64,000 nucleotides of DNA from Pararhodospirillum photometricum DSM 122. Lineage in GTDB: Bacteria; Pseudomonadota; Alphaproteobacteria; Rhodospirillales; Rhodospirillaceae. Positions 42,899-51,605 of the stretch are shown piece by piece. The position numbers and the translations under genes were made by a program. The stretch is taken from contig NC_017059.1 in NCBI RefSeq assembly GCF_000284415.1, positions 2,280,690-2,344,689 on the forward strand. The letters run 5' to 3'. The notes under the pieces were generated by a model, which saw nothing but the letters and a program-made list of their open reading frames with translations, did no database searches and was not told the DNA's origin. Each line of letters begins with the position of its first letter. Position 1 is the first letter of the stretch.

Positions 42899-43164
42899 GG
42901 ATCCTGGGCCACGGAGCGACCGGCGGCGGTCAGCTTGCACACCAGCCAGTCCGGCTTCAGGCTATTGGTAAACCAGGGCTCGGCCCAGCCCCGGTCGAGG
43001 CAGGCGCGCACAACCCGGCCATCGACCTTGCGGCCGTTTTCATCGAAGAGGGGGAGCTTGCCGCCCGGTTGATCGAGCCCCCGCCGCAACCAGCGCCGTT
43101 GGGATGGTGTTGGGCGGACGGAGCACGTCGCCTCCGACGCCGCCGGTTCCCTTGCCTCGCCCAT
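42886..43164 (-). CDS. Hypothetical protein, 92 aa
   Basis: Starts MGEAREPAASEA behind AAGGAG. The core TPSQRRWLRRGLDQPGGKLP, then DENGRKVDGRVVRACLDRGW and DWLVCKLTAAGRSV, has the look of a winged-helix-like or small DNA-binding protein found in Rhodospirillales, but I cannot name the family. It is divergent from cutA with 68 bases between starts. Confidence 0.6.
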   Translation of the reverse strand: MGEAREPAASEATCSVRPTPSQRRWLRRGLDQPGGKLPLFDENGRKVDGRVVRACLDRGWAEPWFTNSLKPDWLVCKLTAAGRSVAQDPQDV

Positions 43165-43232
43165 GGTTGCTCCTTTGCCCCGGGTTCGCCGACACTGGAC
43201 GCCGATGGTACGAAGCACAGGGAGATGTGTCC

Positions 43233-43547
43233 ATGACCCAATGCCGGCTTGTGTACATGACCGCCGCCAGCGAGGAAGAAGCCCGGCGGCTGGGGGCCGT
43301 GCTGGTCGGCGAACGGCTGGCCGCCTGCGTCAACGTGCTGGGCCCCATGCGCTCCATTTATACCTGGGACGGTGTGGTGCGTGACGAGCCCGAGGTGGCC
43401 TTTCTCGCCAAAACGACCGAGGCGAAGGTCCCGGCCTTGCAGGCCCGGATCCTTGAGCTGCATTCGTATGACTGCCCGTGTGTCGTGGTGCTGCCGATTG
43501 TGGATGGCGCGCCCGCCTTCCTCGATTGGGTCGCGGCCAGCGTTTAA
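43233..43547 (+). CDS. cutA: Divalent-cation tolerance protein CutA
   Basis: A 104-aa trimeric PII-like protein. Family signs are YMTAASEEEARRLGAVLVGERLAACVNV, SIYTWDGVV, FLAKTTEAKVPALQ and the C-terminal hydrophobic DWVAASV. It is linked in other bacteria to copper tolerance, though the biochemical role is unsettled. The start is ATG 43233 behind GGAGATG. Confidence 0.93.
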   Translation: MTQCRLVYMTAASEEEARRLGAVLVGERLAACVNVLGPMRSIYTWDGVVRDEPEVAFLAKTTEAKVPALQARILELHSYDCPCVVVLPIVDGAPAFLDWVAASV

Positions 43548-43552
43548 AAAAG

Positions 43553-43592
43553 CGAGGGGTCTGGGGAGGCCCGCCTCCCCAGCCTTGCCTTT
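43553..43592. repeat. Palindromic repeat family A between convergent genes
   Basis: gaggggtctggggagg-cccg-cctccccagccttgcc plus T-run between cutA and ispDF; the stop codon of ispDF overlaps its end. Confidence 0.85.
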
Positions 43593-44746
43593 TAGAAGGG
43601 CAGCGCAACCAGCGCCGTGGCCTGAGCCGCAATCCCTTCTTCCCGCCCGGTGAACCCCAAGGTCTCCGTGGTGGTCGCCTTGATGGAAATCCGGCTGGCG
43701 GGGATGCGCAGGATCTCCGCGAGCTTGTTGGCCATGCGGGCGCGGTGCGGGCCAATCTTGGGGCGCTCGCACATCATGGTGATATCCACATTGAGGATGC
43801 GTCCGCCGAGGGCATCGATCAGAGCCCCGGCGTGGGCCAGGAAGATCGACGAGGGCGCCCCCTTCCAGCGCATGTCCGAGGGCGGGAAATGGCGGCCGAT
43901 GTCGCCGGCATTGATGGTGCCGAGGAGTGCGTCGGTGAGGGCGTGCATGGGCACGTCGGCGTCCGAGTGACCGATCAGGCCCTGGTCGTGGGGCAGCTCG
44001 ATCCCGCACAGCGTCACCGAGGACCCCGGGCCCAGGCGATGCACATCGAAGCCCGACCCAATGCGCGGCTCCCCCGGCCCCCGGAACAAGGACTCGGCGC
44101 GGGCAAGGTCGATGGGCGTGGTGATCTTGACGTTGTCCTCCGCCCCTTCGACCAAAGCCACGCTGGCGCCGGCGGCTTCCAAAACGGCGGCGTCGTCGGT
44201 CAGGGTACGGCCGGCGGCGGCGCGGTGGGCGGCCAGCAGGTCGGGGAAGCGGAAACCCTGGGGGGTCTGGGCGCGCCAGAGGTTGGCCCGCTCCACGGTC
44301 TCGCCGATCAGGCGGCCGTTGCCGCGCTTGAGGGTGTCGGCGACGGGGAGGGCGGGAATGGCGCCGGGCTGCTCACCCAGGGCAGCGATCACCCGATCGA
44401 TCAGGGCGCCGTCAATCAGCGGGCGGGCGCCGTCGTGGATCAGAACCACGTCCGGGGCGGCCTCAACCAGGCTTTCCAGGCCCAGGCGCACGGAATCTTG
44501 CCGTTCGGCACCGCCCGGGACCGGCTCCAGCAAGGTGGTCAGGCCATGGGCGGCCGCGTCATACAGATCCCGATCGTCGGGATGAATGACCGCGCGCACC
44601 AGGGCCACGTCGGGATGGGCAGCAAAGCGGGCGAGGGAATGGCGCAAAACCGGCCGCCCGCCAAGGGGCAGATACTGTTTGGGCAGTTCACCGCCAAAGC
44701 GCTTGCCACGCCCGGCGGCCACGATCAGCGCCGCAACCTTGACCAT
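43592..44746 (-). CDS. ispDF: Bifunctional IspD/IspF (MEP cytidylyltransferase / cyclodiphosphate synthase)
   Basis: A 384-aa fusion of two MEP-pathway enzymes. The IspD half starts with AALIVAAGRGKRFGGELPKQYLPLGGRPVL and has DGARPLIDGALID. The IspF half begins IGSGFDVHRLGPG with HSDADVPMHALTDALLGTINAGDIG and ends KATTTETLGFTGREEGI. The fusion is typical for alphaproteobacteria. It complements ispH at 40 kb. Confidence 0.96.
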   Translation of the reverse strand: MVKVAALIVAAGRGKRFGGELPKQYLPLGGRPVLRHSLARFAAHPDVALVRAVIHPDDRDLYDAAAHGLTTLLEPVPGGAERQDSVRLGLESLVEAAPDVVLIHDGARPLIDGALIDRVIAALGEQPGAIPALPVADTLKRGNGRLIGETVERANLWRAQTPQGFRFPDLLAAHRAAAGRTLTDDAAVLEAAGASVALVEGAEDNVKITTPIDLARAESLFRGPGEPRIGSGFDVHRLGPGSSVTLCGIELPHDQGLIGHSDADVPMHALTDALLGTINAGDIGRHFPPSDMRWKGAPSSIFLAHAGALIDALGGRILNVDITMMCERPKIGPHRARMANKLAEILRIPASRISIKATTTETLGFTGREEGIAAQATALVALPF

Positions 44747-44821
44747 GGGATCCCTTTCCTTCTCAAAGCGTCCTTGGGGGACGGGAGCCTAGCAGCCTTC
44801 CGGTCGGCGAAGGCAAAAAAA

Positions 44822-44858
44822 AGACAGGCTGGGAAGGCAGCCCCCTCCCTTCCTGGGG
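44822..44858. repeat. Decayed family A repeat
   Basis: gacaggctgggaaggcagcccc keeps the left arm only. It lies in the divergent gap between ispDF and the membrane protein gene. Confidence 0.45.
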
Positions 44859-44907
44859 CATGCTTCACCCGATTGCCCTGCCTTAGGCCCATCTATATAC
44901 TGGAGCC

Positions 44908-45717
44908 ATGATCGGATTTCTCGCCTTGCACGTGGTTGGTCTCGCCAGCCTGTTGCCCGCCGCCTTGATGCCCCTGCGCCACCCGCCTCGGCGCGATGGG
45001 GTTTTTTGGCTTTCCCTGATGTTGGCGGCGATGGGGGCCATGGCCGTGGCCTTGGTGCCAGCCACCCTGGAAGGCGGGTGGAACACAAGTTTTTCCAATG
45101 CGTTGTGGGCGAGTATTGCCACGGCGCTGTGCCTTTATGGCGTGATGTGTGTGGTCAAGCCGGCGGCGTGGCGCTTGGTGCCCATCTTGCTGCCTTACCT
45201 CATGGGCCTGGGGCTCATGGCCAATGTCTGGGCCGGGTTCGAGACCACGCGGGTTCTGGTGGCTTCGGGAACCCCCCCGTTTTGGACTATGCTGCACATC
45301 GCCATCGCCCTTCTGACCTATGGCTTGCTGACCAATGCGGCCATGGCCGCCGTCGCCGGGCTGATCCAGGAGCGGGCCCTCAAGGCCAAGCGGCCCACCG
45401 ATCTCACCCGCCGGTTGCCCGCTGCCGCCGAGGCCGATGACCTGACCACCTTGTTGCTGTTTGGTAGCGAAGGGGTTCTGGCGTTAGGCCTGATTTCGGG
45501 CATGGGCTTGCAGTATGTGGAATCCGGGACCTTTCTGGTTCTGGATCACAAGACAACCCTGTCTCTTCTCGCCTTTTTGGTGATTGGTGGTCTGTTGTAT
45601 GCCCGCTATCGCTGGGGGGTGCGCGGGCGGCTGGCGGCTCGGCTGTTGATGCTGGCCTATCTGCTTTTGACCCTGGCCTTTCCCGGCATCAAATTCATCA
45701 CCGATTTCCTACTGTAA
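44908..45717 (+). CDS. Cytochrome c assembly (CcsA/HemX-like) membrane protein
   Basis: A 269-aa protein with eight helices matching the CcsA/YpjD type. The central LHIAIALLTYGLLTNAAMAAVAGLIQERALK and late GLQYVESGTFLVLDHKTTLSLLAFLVIGGLLYARYRWG are similar to HemX/YpjD-like members. The CcsA WWD motif itself is not obvious, so a heme-handling role is inferred from the family only. It is monocistronic, followed by dusB after 118 bases. Confidence 0.75.
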   Translation: MIGFLALHVVGLASLLPAALMPLRHPPRRDGVFWLSLMLAAMGAMAVALVPATLEGGWNTSFSNALWASIATALCLYGVMCVVKPAAWRLVPILLPYLMGLGLMANVWAGFETTRVLVASGTPPFWTMLHIAIALLTYGLLTNAAMAAVAGLIQERALKAKRPTDLTRRLPAAAEADDLTTLLLFGSEGVLALGLISGMGLQYVESGTFLVLDHKTTLSLLAFLVIGGLLYARYRWGVRGRLAARLLMLAYLLLTLAFPGIKFITDFLL

Positions 45718-45835
45718 AAGGGCGTCGTGGCGCCGGCGAGGCGGGGGAAGACGCCTTCGCCATCGGCGGGCCTGGACGCGCGCCTTCTTTTGTGCAATTG
45801 CCTAACGAATGATCAGGTGTGATTCGAGGATTCGC

Positions 45836-46834
45836 GTGCGCATGCTCCCCCAGCTCGACGTCCTCTCTTCGTGTTTTCCGGTGATGCTGGCTCCCATGGC
45901 CGGTGTGACCGATCGCCCCTTCCGGCGCTTGGCCCGACGGTTTGGCTGTCCCGTGACCTGGACCGAAATGGTGGCCAGCGCCGAGCTGCTGCGCGGTCGG
46001 GGCCGGGGCGTGTTCGATGCCCCAGAGGAAGACGGTATCCTCGCGGTGCAACTCGCGGGGCGCGATCCCGAGGTGCTGGCCGACGCGGCCCGTCTGGCCC
46101 AGGACCGGGGGGCGGCTTTGATTGATCTCAACATGGGCTGCCCCGTGCGCAAGGTGGTGGGCGGCTTGGGCGGCGCCGCCTTGATGCGTGACGAATCCCT
46201 GGCCCAGCGCCTCATGGAGCGGGTGGTGAGCGCGGTCTCGGTGCCGGTCTCGGTCAAAATGCGCCTGGGCTGGGATGACACCACCCGCAATGCGCCCGCC
46301 CTGGCCCGTTTGGCCGAGGCGGCCGGGGTGCGTCTGATCACCGTGCATGGCCGCACCCGGGCGCAGCAGTACGAGGGGCGGGCCGATTGGGCGGCAATTG
46401 AGGCGGTCAAGGCGGCGGTGCGTGTGCCTGTCATCGCCAACGGCGATATCAAAACGACGGCGGATGCCCAGGAAGCCTTGGCCCGCTCGGGCGCCGATGG
46501 CGTGATGATCGGTCGGGCCAGCTTGGGCGCGCCCTGGGTGGCGGGGAACATCGCCCGCGCTCTCGCCCAGCCTGACGCTTCCCCGGCCGAACCGACCCTG
46601 GATGAGCGGTGCATGATCATGGAGGAGCATCTGGAGGGCTTGCTTGATGCCCATGGCCCCCATCGAGGGCTGCGGGTTTCGCGCAAGCACATGGTCTGGT
46701 ATGGCGCCGGTCTGCCCGAGGGGGCGGCCTGGAGCCGGCGGTACATGGCCGCCGACACCCCCGACGAGGCCAGGCGGCTGATCCGCACCCTGGCCTCCTT
46801 CGTTTCTTCGGGTCCCGGAAGGTGCTTGCCGTGA
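45836..46834 (+). CDS. dusB: tRNA-dihydrouridine synthase DusB (NifR3)
   Basis: A 332-aa FMN enzyme reducing uridines in tRNA. It shows LAPMAGVTDRPFRRL, the catalytic cysteine region LIDLNMGCPVRKV, SVKMRLGWDD and VHGRTRAQQYEG, and VIANGDIKT with GADGVMIGR. GTG 45836 follows GAGGA by five bases; ATG 45842 is an alternative. It overlaps ntrB (GTGA), giving the classical nifR3-ntrB-ntrC operon. Confidence 0.94.
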   Translation: MRMLPQLDVLSSCFPVMLAPMAGVTDRPFRRLARRFGCPVTWTEMVASAELLRGRGRGVFDAPEEDGILAVQLAGRDPEVLADAARLAQDRGAALIDLNMGCPVRKVVGGLGGAALMRDESLAQRLMERVVSAVSVPVSVKMRLGWDDTTRNAPALARLAEAAGVRLITVHGRTRAQQYEGRADWAAIEAVKAAVRVPVIANGDIKTTADAQEALARSGADGVMIGRASLGAPWVAGNIARALAQPDASPAEPTLDERCMIMEEHLEGLLDAHGPHRGLRVSRKHMVWYGAGLPEGAAWSRRYMAADTPDEARRLIRTLASFVSSGPGRCLP

Positions 46835-47934
46835 AGACCACCCTGTTGCGCCGCCGCCTTGCCTCCCGGCCGGCTCCCTTGGATCCGGCCTTGGTCCTGA
46901 ACGCCGTTGCCGCCGTCATCATCGTCATTGATGAGACGGACACGGTGGTTCACATCAACGCCGCCGGCGAGCAGATGTTCGAGGCGACCGCTCCCCATTT
47001 GCTGGGCAGTGCGCTCGTTGATCTCATTCCCGGCGACAACCCCTTGTTTGGCCTCATCGATAAGGTGCGGCGCAATCACTCGACCTTTTCCGAGTACGGG
47101 GTCCCCCTGGACACCCCGCGCACCGGCCCCCGGACCCTGACGGTCCAGGTGTCCCCCCTGGTCGAGCATGAAAACTGGGTGACGATCTCGCTTAACGAAC
47201 TGTCCATGGCCCTCAAGATTGGCCAGCAGATGAGCCACCGCAACGCGGCGCGCTCGGTCACGGCCATGGCCGCCTTGCTGGCCCATGAGGTCAAAAACCC
47301 GCTCTCGGGCATCCGGGGCGCGGCCCAGTTGCTGGAAAGCAGCCTGCCGCCCGAAGACGGTCCCTTGCTGCGCCTGATCTTGGATGAGACCGACCGCATC
47401 GTCGCCCTGGTGGACCGCATGGAGGTGTTCTCCGAGGGCCACCCCCTGGACCGCGAGGCTGTCAACATCCACCGGGTGTTGGAACATGTCCGCATGGTGG
47501 CGGAGAACGGCTTCGCCCGGCATGTGCGCTTTGTCGAGGCCTATGACCCCTCTTTGCCGGCGGTCCTTGGCAACCGCGATCAGTTGATTCAGGTGTTTTT
47601 GAATTTGGTGAAGAACGCGGCCGAGGCGGTGCCGGCGGTGGGCGGCGAGATCGTGCTTTCCACCGCCTATCAGCACGGTTTGCGCCTGAGGGTGCCGGGG
47701 GGCGAAGTCACCGATTTGCCCCTGGTGATCAGTGTGCGCGATAACGGGACTGAAGGCATTCCCGATGACTTGCGCAACAATCTGTTCGATCCTTTTGTGA
47801 CCACCAAGCCCAAAGGAAGCGGGCTTGGCCTGCCCTTGGTCGCGAAGATCGTCAACGATCACGGCGGGATCATCGAGTTTGACAGCCTGCCCGGGCGCAC
47901 GGTGTTTACCGTGATCTTGCCCATGGCCCGCTAG
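46831..47934 (+). CDS. ntrB: Nitrogen regulation sensor kinase NtrB
   Basis: A 367-aa soluble histidine kinase. An N-terminal PAS domain (VIDETDTVVHINAAGEQMFEA) is followed by the phosphohistidine motif LLAHEVKNPLSGIRGAAQLLE. The ATPase N box is NLVKNAAEAVP, the G1 box VRDNGTEGIPDD and the G2 box KGSGLGLPLVAKI. With PII it phosphorylates NtrC under nitrogen limitation. GTG 46831 overlaps the dusB stop and has GGAAGG seven bases before. Confidence 0.94.
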   Translation: MKTTLLRRRLASRPAPLDPALVLNAVAAVIIVIDETDTVVHINAAGEQMFEATAPHLLGSALVDLIPGDNPLFGLIDKVRRNHSTFSEYGVPLDTPRTGPRTLTVQVSPLVEHENWVTISLNELSMALKIGQQMSHRNAARSVTAMAALLAHEVKNPLSGIRGAAQLLESSLPPEDGPLLRLILDETDRIVALVDRMEVFSEGHPLDREAVNIHRVLEHVRMVAENGFARHVRFVEAYDPSLPAVLGNRDQLIQVFLNLVKNAAEAVPAVGGEIVLSTAYQHGLRLRVPGGEVTDLPLVISVRDNGTEGIPDDLRNNLFDPFVTTKPKGSGLGLPLVAKIVNDHGGIIEFDSLPGRTVFTVILPMAR

Positions 47935-47943
47935 AAGGCAAAG

Positions 47944-47968
47944 AGGGAAGGCTGGTCAGCCCCCTCGC
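47944..47968. repeat. Decayed family A repeat
   Basis: gggaaggctggtcagccccctcg: short remnant with collapsed centre, between ntrB and ntrC. Confidence 0.45.
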
Positions 47969-48012
47969 TCCTTCTTATCTCCATCCTTTTATTTCCCCCC
48001 CCTGCTGTTGGG

Positions 48013-49467
48013 ATGAACAGTAGCATGTCTGTTATCCTCGTTGCCGATGATGATCGCGGGATCCGCACGGTTTTAAGTCAGGCCCTAACCCGCGCGGGCC
48101 ACGAAGTACGCAGCACGGGGACGGCCTCGACGCTGTGGACGTGGGTCGCGGACGGCCAGGGCGATCTGGTGATTACCGATGTGATCATGCCCGACGAAAA
48201 CGGGCTCGACCTGATTCCCCGCATCAAGAAAATTCGCCCCGACCTGCGCATCGTGGTCATGAGCGCCCAAAATACCTTGCTGACGGCGGTCAAGGCGACC
48301 GAGCGCGGGGCGTTTGAGTATTTGCCCAAGCCCTTTGACCTCAACGAAGTGGTCAACGTGGTGCGCCGGGCCCTATCCTTGCCGCGCGGCCCGCTGCCGG
48401 AGGCGCCCGATCCCGAGGAGGGCGAGCGCCTGCCCCTGATTGGCCGCTCGCCGGCCATGCAAGACACCTACCGGACCTTGGCCCGCCTGATGAACACCGA
48501 CTTGACGGTGATGATCAACGGCGAGTCGGGCACGGGCAAGGAACTGGTGGCCCGGGCCCTGCACGACTACGGCAAGCGCCGCAACGGGCCGTTTGTGGCG
48601 GTCAACATGGCGGCCATCCCCCGCGACCTGATTGAAAGCGAGCTGTTCGGGCACGAACGCGGCGCCTTTACCGGAGCCCACACCCGGGTGGCCGGGCGGT
48701 TCGAGCAGGCCAACGGCGGCACCTTGTTCCTCGACGAAATCGGCGACATGCCCCTGGAAGCCCAGACCCGGCTGTTGCGGGTGCTCCAGGAAAGCGAATA
48801 CACGGCGGTGGGCGGCCAACGGGCGATCCGGGTCAATCTGCGTATCGTGGCGGCCACCCATCGGGATCTGCGTCAGTTGGTGCACCAGGGCCTGTTCCGC
48901 GAGGACCTGTATTATCGGCTGAACGTGGTGCCCTTGCGGTTGCCGCCCTTGCGCGAGCGGAGCGAGGATATCCCGGAGCTGATCCGCCATTTCTTTACCC
49001 AGGCAGCCGAGACCGATGGCCTGCCGCTCAAGTCCTTGGAGCCGGCCGCCCTGGAGCGTTTGAAGCGTCATCGCTGGCCGGGCAACGTCCGCGAGTTGGA
49101 GAATCTGGCCCGGCGCTTGGCCGCCTTGTACTCCCAGGAAGTGATTGGCGTCGATGTGATCGAGGCCGAGTTGTCGCAAGCGGCGCCGCTGCCCACGCCC
49201 GAAGGGGAGGGGGGGACCGAGAGCCTCTCGGCCATGGTCGATCGCCATTTGCGCCACTACTTCGCGGCCCACGGCGATGCCTTGCCGCCCCCTGGCTTGC
49301 ATGAGCGCATCAGCCGCGAGGTGGAGCGCCCTATGATTACCTTGTGCTTGGAGGCGACGCGCGGCAACCAGATCCGCGCTGCTCACTTGTTGGGTTTGAA
49401 TCGCAATACCTTGCGTAAAAAGATTCGGGATCTGGACATCCAGGTGATCCGGGGGGTCAAGGTCTGA
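48013..49467 (+). CDS. ntrC: Nitrogen regulation response regulator NtrC
   Basis: A 484-aa sigma-54 activator. The receiver domain has [18 protein letters not shown] and YLPKPFDL. The AAA+ domain has Walker A GESGTGKE, the sigma-54 contact loop GAFTGA and Walker [15 protein letters not shown]-terminal Fis-type helix-turn-helix is seen in [25 protein letters not shown] 48013 or ATG 48025 (MSVILVADD) may be the true start. It activates nitrogen assimilation promoters, and in diazotrophs nifA. Confidence 0.95.
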   Translation: MNSSMSVILVADDDRGIRTVLSQALTRAGHEVRSTGTASTLWTWVADGQGDLVITDVIMPDENGLDLIPRIKKIRPDLRIVVMSAQNTLLTAVKATERGAFEYLPKPFDLNEVVNVVRRALSLPRGPLPEAPDPEEGERLPLIGRSPAMQDTYRTLARLMNTDLTVMINGESGTGKELVARALHDYGKRRNGPFVAVNMAAIPRDLIESELFGHERGAFTGAHTRVAGRFEQANGGTLFLDEIGDMPLEAQTRLLRVLQESEYTAVGGQRAIRVNLRIVAATHRDLRQLVHQGLFREDLYYRLNVVPLRLPPLRERSEDIPELIRHFFTQAAETDGLPLKSLEPAALERLKRHRWPGNVRELENLARRLAALYSQEVIGVDVIEAELSQAAPLPTPEGEGGTESLSAMVDRHLRHYFAAHGDALPPPGLHERISREVERPMITLCLEATRGNQIRAAHLLGLNRNTLRKKIRDLDIQVIRGVKV

Positions 49468-49513
49468 CGGGGGGAGACCCTGGGGCTGAGGTTCTGGCGA
49501 GGAAAGACAAAAA

Positions 49514-49546
49514 GGGAAGGCTGGGGAGGCCCCAACCTTCCTTTTT
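49514..49546. repeat. Compressed family A repeat
   Basis: gggaaggctggggaggccccaaccttccttttt: the left arm is intact and the right arm shortened, so the hairpin still forms via ggaagg/ccttcc. It probably terminates ntrC. Confidence 0.6.
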
Positions 49547-49582
49547 ACCCTTGCCCCCCCCGATCCAGCGAGGAGGCATCAG

Positions 49583-50548
49583 ATGCGTGCAATGGTCTGC
49601 GAAGCCCTGGGGGAAGACCTGCGCCTTCGGGAGGTCGAAAGCCCCCCCCTCGGCCCGAACGACGTCCGCCTGCGCCTGATCGCCGCTGGCGTCAACTTCG
49701 CCGACGGCCTGATGCTGGAAGGGCGCTACCAATTCAAGGCCGCGCCCCCGTTCACCCCGGGCCTCGAAGGCGTGGGCGAGGTGGTCGAGGCCGGAACCGA
49801 CGTTCCCCTGGCCCTTGGTACCCGAGTCCTGGCCGTGCCCGATCGCGGCGCCTGGGCCGAGGACCTGGTCCTGCCCGCCCGCTATGTCGTCCCCCTCCCC
49901 CCAACGCTCGACCCCGTCGCCGCGGCCGGCTTCCCCGTCACCTTTGGCACCGCCCATTTCGGGCTGGTGGATCGCGCCCGTTTGGCCCCAGGGGAGGTCG
50001 TGCTGGTCCATGGCGCGGCGGGCGGGGCCGGGCTGGCCGCCGTGGCCTGCGCCAAGGCCCTGGGCGCCCGGGTCATCGCCACCGCCAACGGTCCCGACCG
50101 CTTGGCCATTGCCGCCGCCGCCGGGGCCGATGCCCTGATCGACGCCGGGGCCTCGGATCTGCGCGAGCAGGTTAAGGCCCTGACCGGCGGCGAAGGGGTC
50201 GATGTGGTCTATGACCCGGTGGGCGGCGCCTTGTTCGAAACCTCGCTGCGCTGCACCGCCCCCGATGGCCGCCTCCTGGTGGTGGGCTTTGCCAGCGGCA
50301 CGGTGCCGGCCCCGCCGGCCAATTTGCTGCTGGTCAAAAATTTATCGGTCATCGGCTATGACTGGGGCGGGTACCGTCGGCGTTTTCCCGATCGCGTCAT
50401 GGCCTCCTTGACCCAGGCGCTGGACGCGTGGGCCGGGGGGCGCCTTGAGGTTCATGTCGGCGCGACCTTTCCGCTGGGCGACGCCATGGAGGCGCTCGCG
50501 GCTCTCAAGGCCCGGACCCACACGGGGAAACTGATCCTGACTGTTTGA
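49583..50548 (+). CDS. NADPH:quinone oxidoreductase-type medium-chain reductase
   Basis: A 321-aa enzyme of the zinc-free MDR superfamily. It shows GVNFADGLMLEGRYQFKAA..PFTPGLEGVGEV, the cofactor loop VLVHGAAGGAGLAAVACAKALGARVIA and YDPVGGALFETSLRC. No zinc ligands are seen in the catalytic domain, which fits quinone or enone reduction. GAGGAGGC precedes ATG. The GST remnant follows 11 bases later, so the original operon was probably reductase-GST. Confidence 0.9.
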   Translation: MRAMVCEALGEDLRLREVESPPLGPNDVRLRLIAAGVNFADGLMLEGRYQFKAAPPFTPGLEGVGEVVEAGTDVPLALGTRVLAVPDRGAWAEDLVLPARYVVPLPPTLDPVAAAGFPVTFGTAHFGLVDRARLAPGEVVLVHGAAGGAGLAAVACAKALGARVIATANGPDRLAIAAAAGADALIDAGASDLREQVKALTGGEGVDVVYDPVGGALFETSLRCTAPDGRLLVVGFASGTVPAPPANLLLVKNLSVIGYDWGGYRRRFPDRVMASLTQALDAWAGGRLEVHVGATFPLGDAMEALAALKARTHTGKLILTV

Positions 50549-50559
50549 GGCGAGGACGC

Positions 50560-50679
50560 ATGAAACTCATCGGACTGTTCGACGCGCCGTTTGTCCGGCG
50601 CGTTGCCGTTAGCTTCCCGACCCTGGCCGAGCGCGCCGAGGCGTTGCCGATCTTTCAGGCGGTGCCCTTCCACGGCTAA
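50560..50679 (+). pseudogene. Glutathione S-transferase gene with large internal deletion
   Basis: The 39-residue ORF starts MKLIGLFDAPFVRRVAVS, the first strand and helix of a GST. It then passes without break into FPTLAERAEALPIFQAVPF, which resembles the last helix of the same family (usually about 200 aa in total). Roughly 160 residues, including the glutathione site, are missing, yet the frame is kept. A gcgttgcc direct repeat lies on both sides within the ORF. It is not expected to be functional. Confidence 0.6.
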
Positions 50680-50701
50680 ACAGGGGCTTGGCAGCAAGAG
50701 C

Positions 50702-50738
50702 AAGGCTGGGGGAGGCGCGGCCTCCCCAGACCCCTCGG
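50702..50738. repeat. Palindromic repeat family A, single copy
   Basis: aaggctgggggagg-cgcgg-cctccccagacccctcg with one extra G in the left arm, between the GST remnant and rpsD. The rest of the gap to 50900 should hold the rpsD promoter. Confidence 0.75.
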
Positions 50739-50900
50739 GTCCTGGGGCCGAGAGATCCTTGTTGACAGCCGGAAAGAACGGGCCATACTCCCGCCCCTTG
50801 ACTTCCGGGAACGCGGGTCCACGGGACCCCGCCCTGTGGCTGAACGCCGACAGGGACTACCGGGCCAAAAAACAACAATCCCAACGAGGATGACCCAGCC

Positions 50901-51515
50901 ATGGGCAAGCGCCTTAACTCGAAGCATAAGATTGACCGCCGTCTTGGCGTTAACCTGTGGGGCCGCCCCAAGAGCCCGCTGAACCGCCGCGAGTACGGCC
51001 CGGGGCAGCATGGCCAGCGCCGCCGCAAGCCCTCCGATTTCGGCACCCAGCTGATGGCCAAGCAGAAGCTCAAGGGCTACTACGGCAACATCAGCGAGAA
51101 GGCCTTCCGCAAGTACTACGAGGAAGCCGTGCGTCGTCGTGGCGACACCTCGGAAAACCTCATTGCGATCCTGGAAACCCGCCTGGACGCCGTGGTCTAC
51201 CGCTTGAAGTTCGTGCCCACCGTGTTCGCCGCCCGTCAGGTGGTGAACCATGGCCACGTTCTGGTCAACGGCCGGCGCGTGACCATTCCGTCCTTCCGCG
51301 TGCGCGAAGGGGACGTGATCGAGGTCAAGGAAAAGTCCCGCCAGATGCCCCTGATCATCGAAGCCATCCAGTCGCCCGAGCGTGACGTGGCCAGCTACTT
51401 CGAGGTCGATCACTCGGGCATGAAGGGCACCTTCTTGCGTCTGCCCAAGCTGGAAGACGTGCCCTACCCGGTCCAGATGGAACCGAACCTGGTGGTCGAA
51501 TTCTACTCGCGTTAA
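50901..51515 (+). CDS. rpsD: 30S ribosomal protein uS4
   Basis: A 204-aa primary 16S rRNA-binding protein. It begins [20 protein letters not shown], has the S4 RNA-binding motif around [34 protein letters not shown] (quoted in part as [11 protein letters not shown] and [12 protein letters not shown]) and ends VEFYSR. GAGGATGACCC lies before the ATG. A terminator follows. Confidence 0.97.
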   Translation: MGKRLNSKHKIDRRLGVNLWGRPKSPLNRREYGPGQHGQRRRKPSDFGTQLMAKQKLKGYYGNISEKAFRKYYEEAVRRRGDTSENLIAILETRLDAVVYRLKFVPTVFAARQVVNHGHVLVNGRRVTIPSFRVREGDVIEVKEKSRQMPLIIEAIQSPERDVASYFEVDHSGMKGTFLRLPKLEDVPYPVQMEPNLVVEFYSR

Positions 51516-51535
51516 TCGAGCGCGCCGCCGCCTTC

Positions 51536-51584
51536 ACCGCCGCTTCGCTCCGGGTCTTCCGGGGGGAAGCGGCGGTTTTGTTTT
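51536..51584 (+). terminator. Intrinsic terminator after rpsD
   Basis: Arms accgccgctt and aagcggcggt with a GC-rich inner part, followed by ttttgtttt. Confidence 0.8.
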
Positions 51585-51605
51585 GGGGGGAAGGGGGAGC
51601 AAGGC

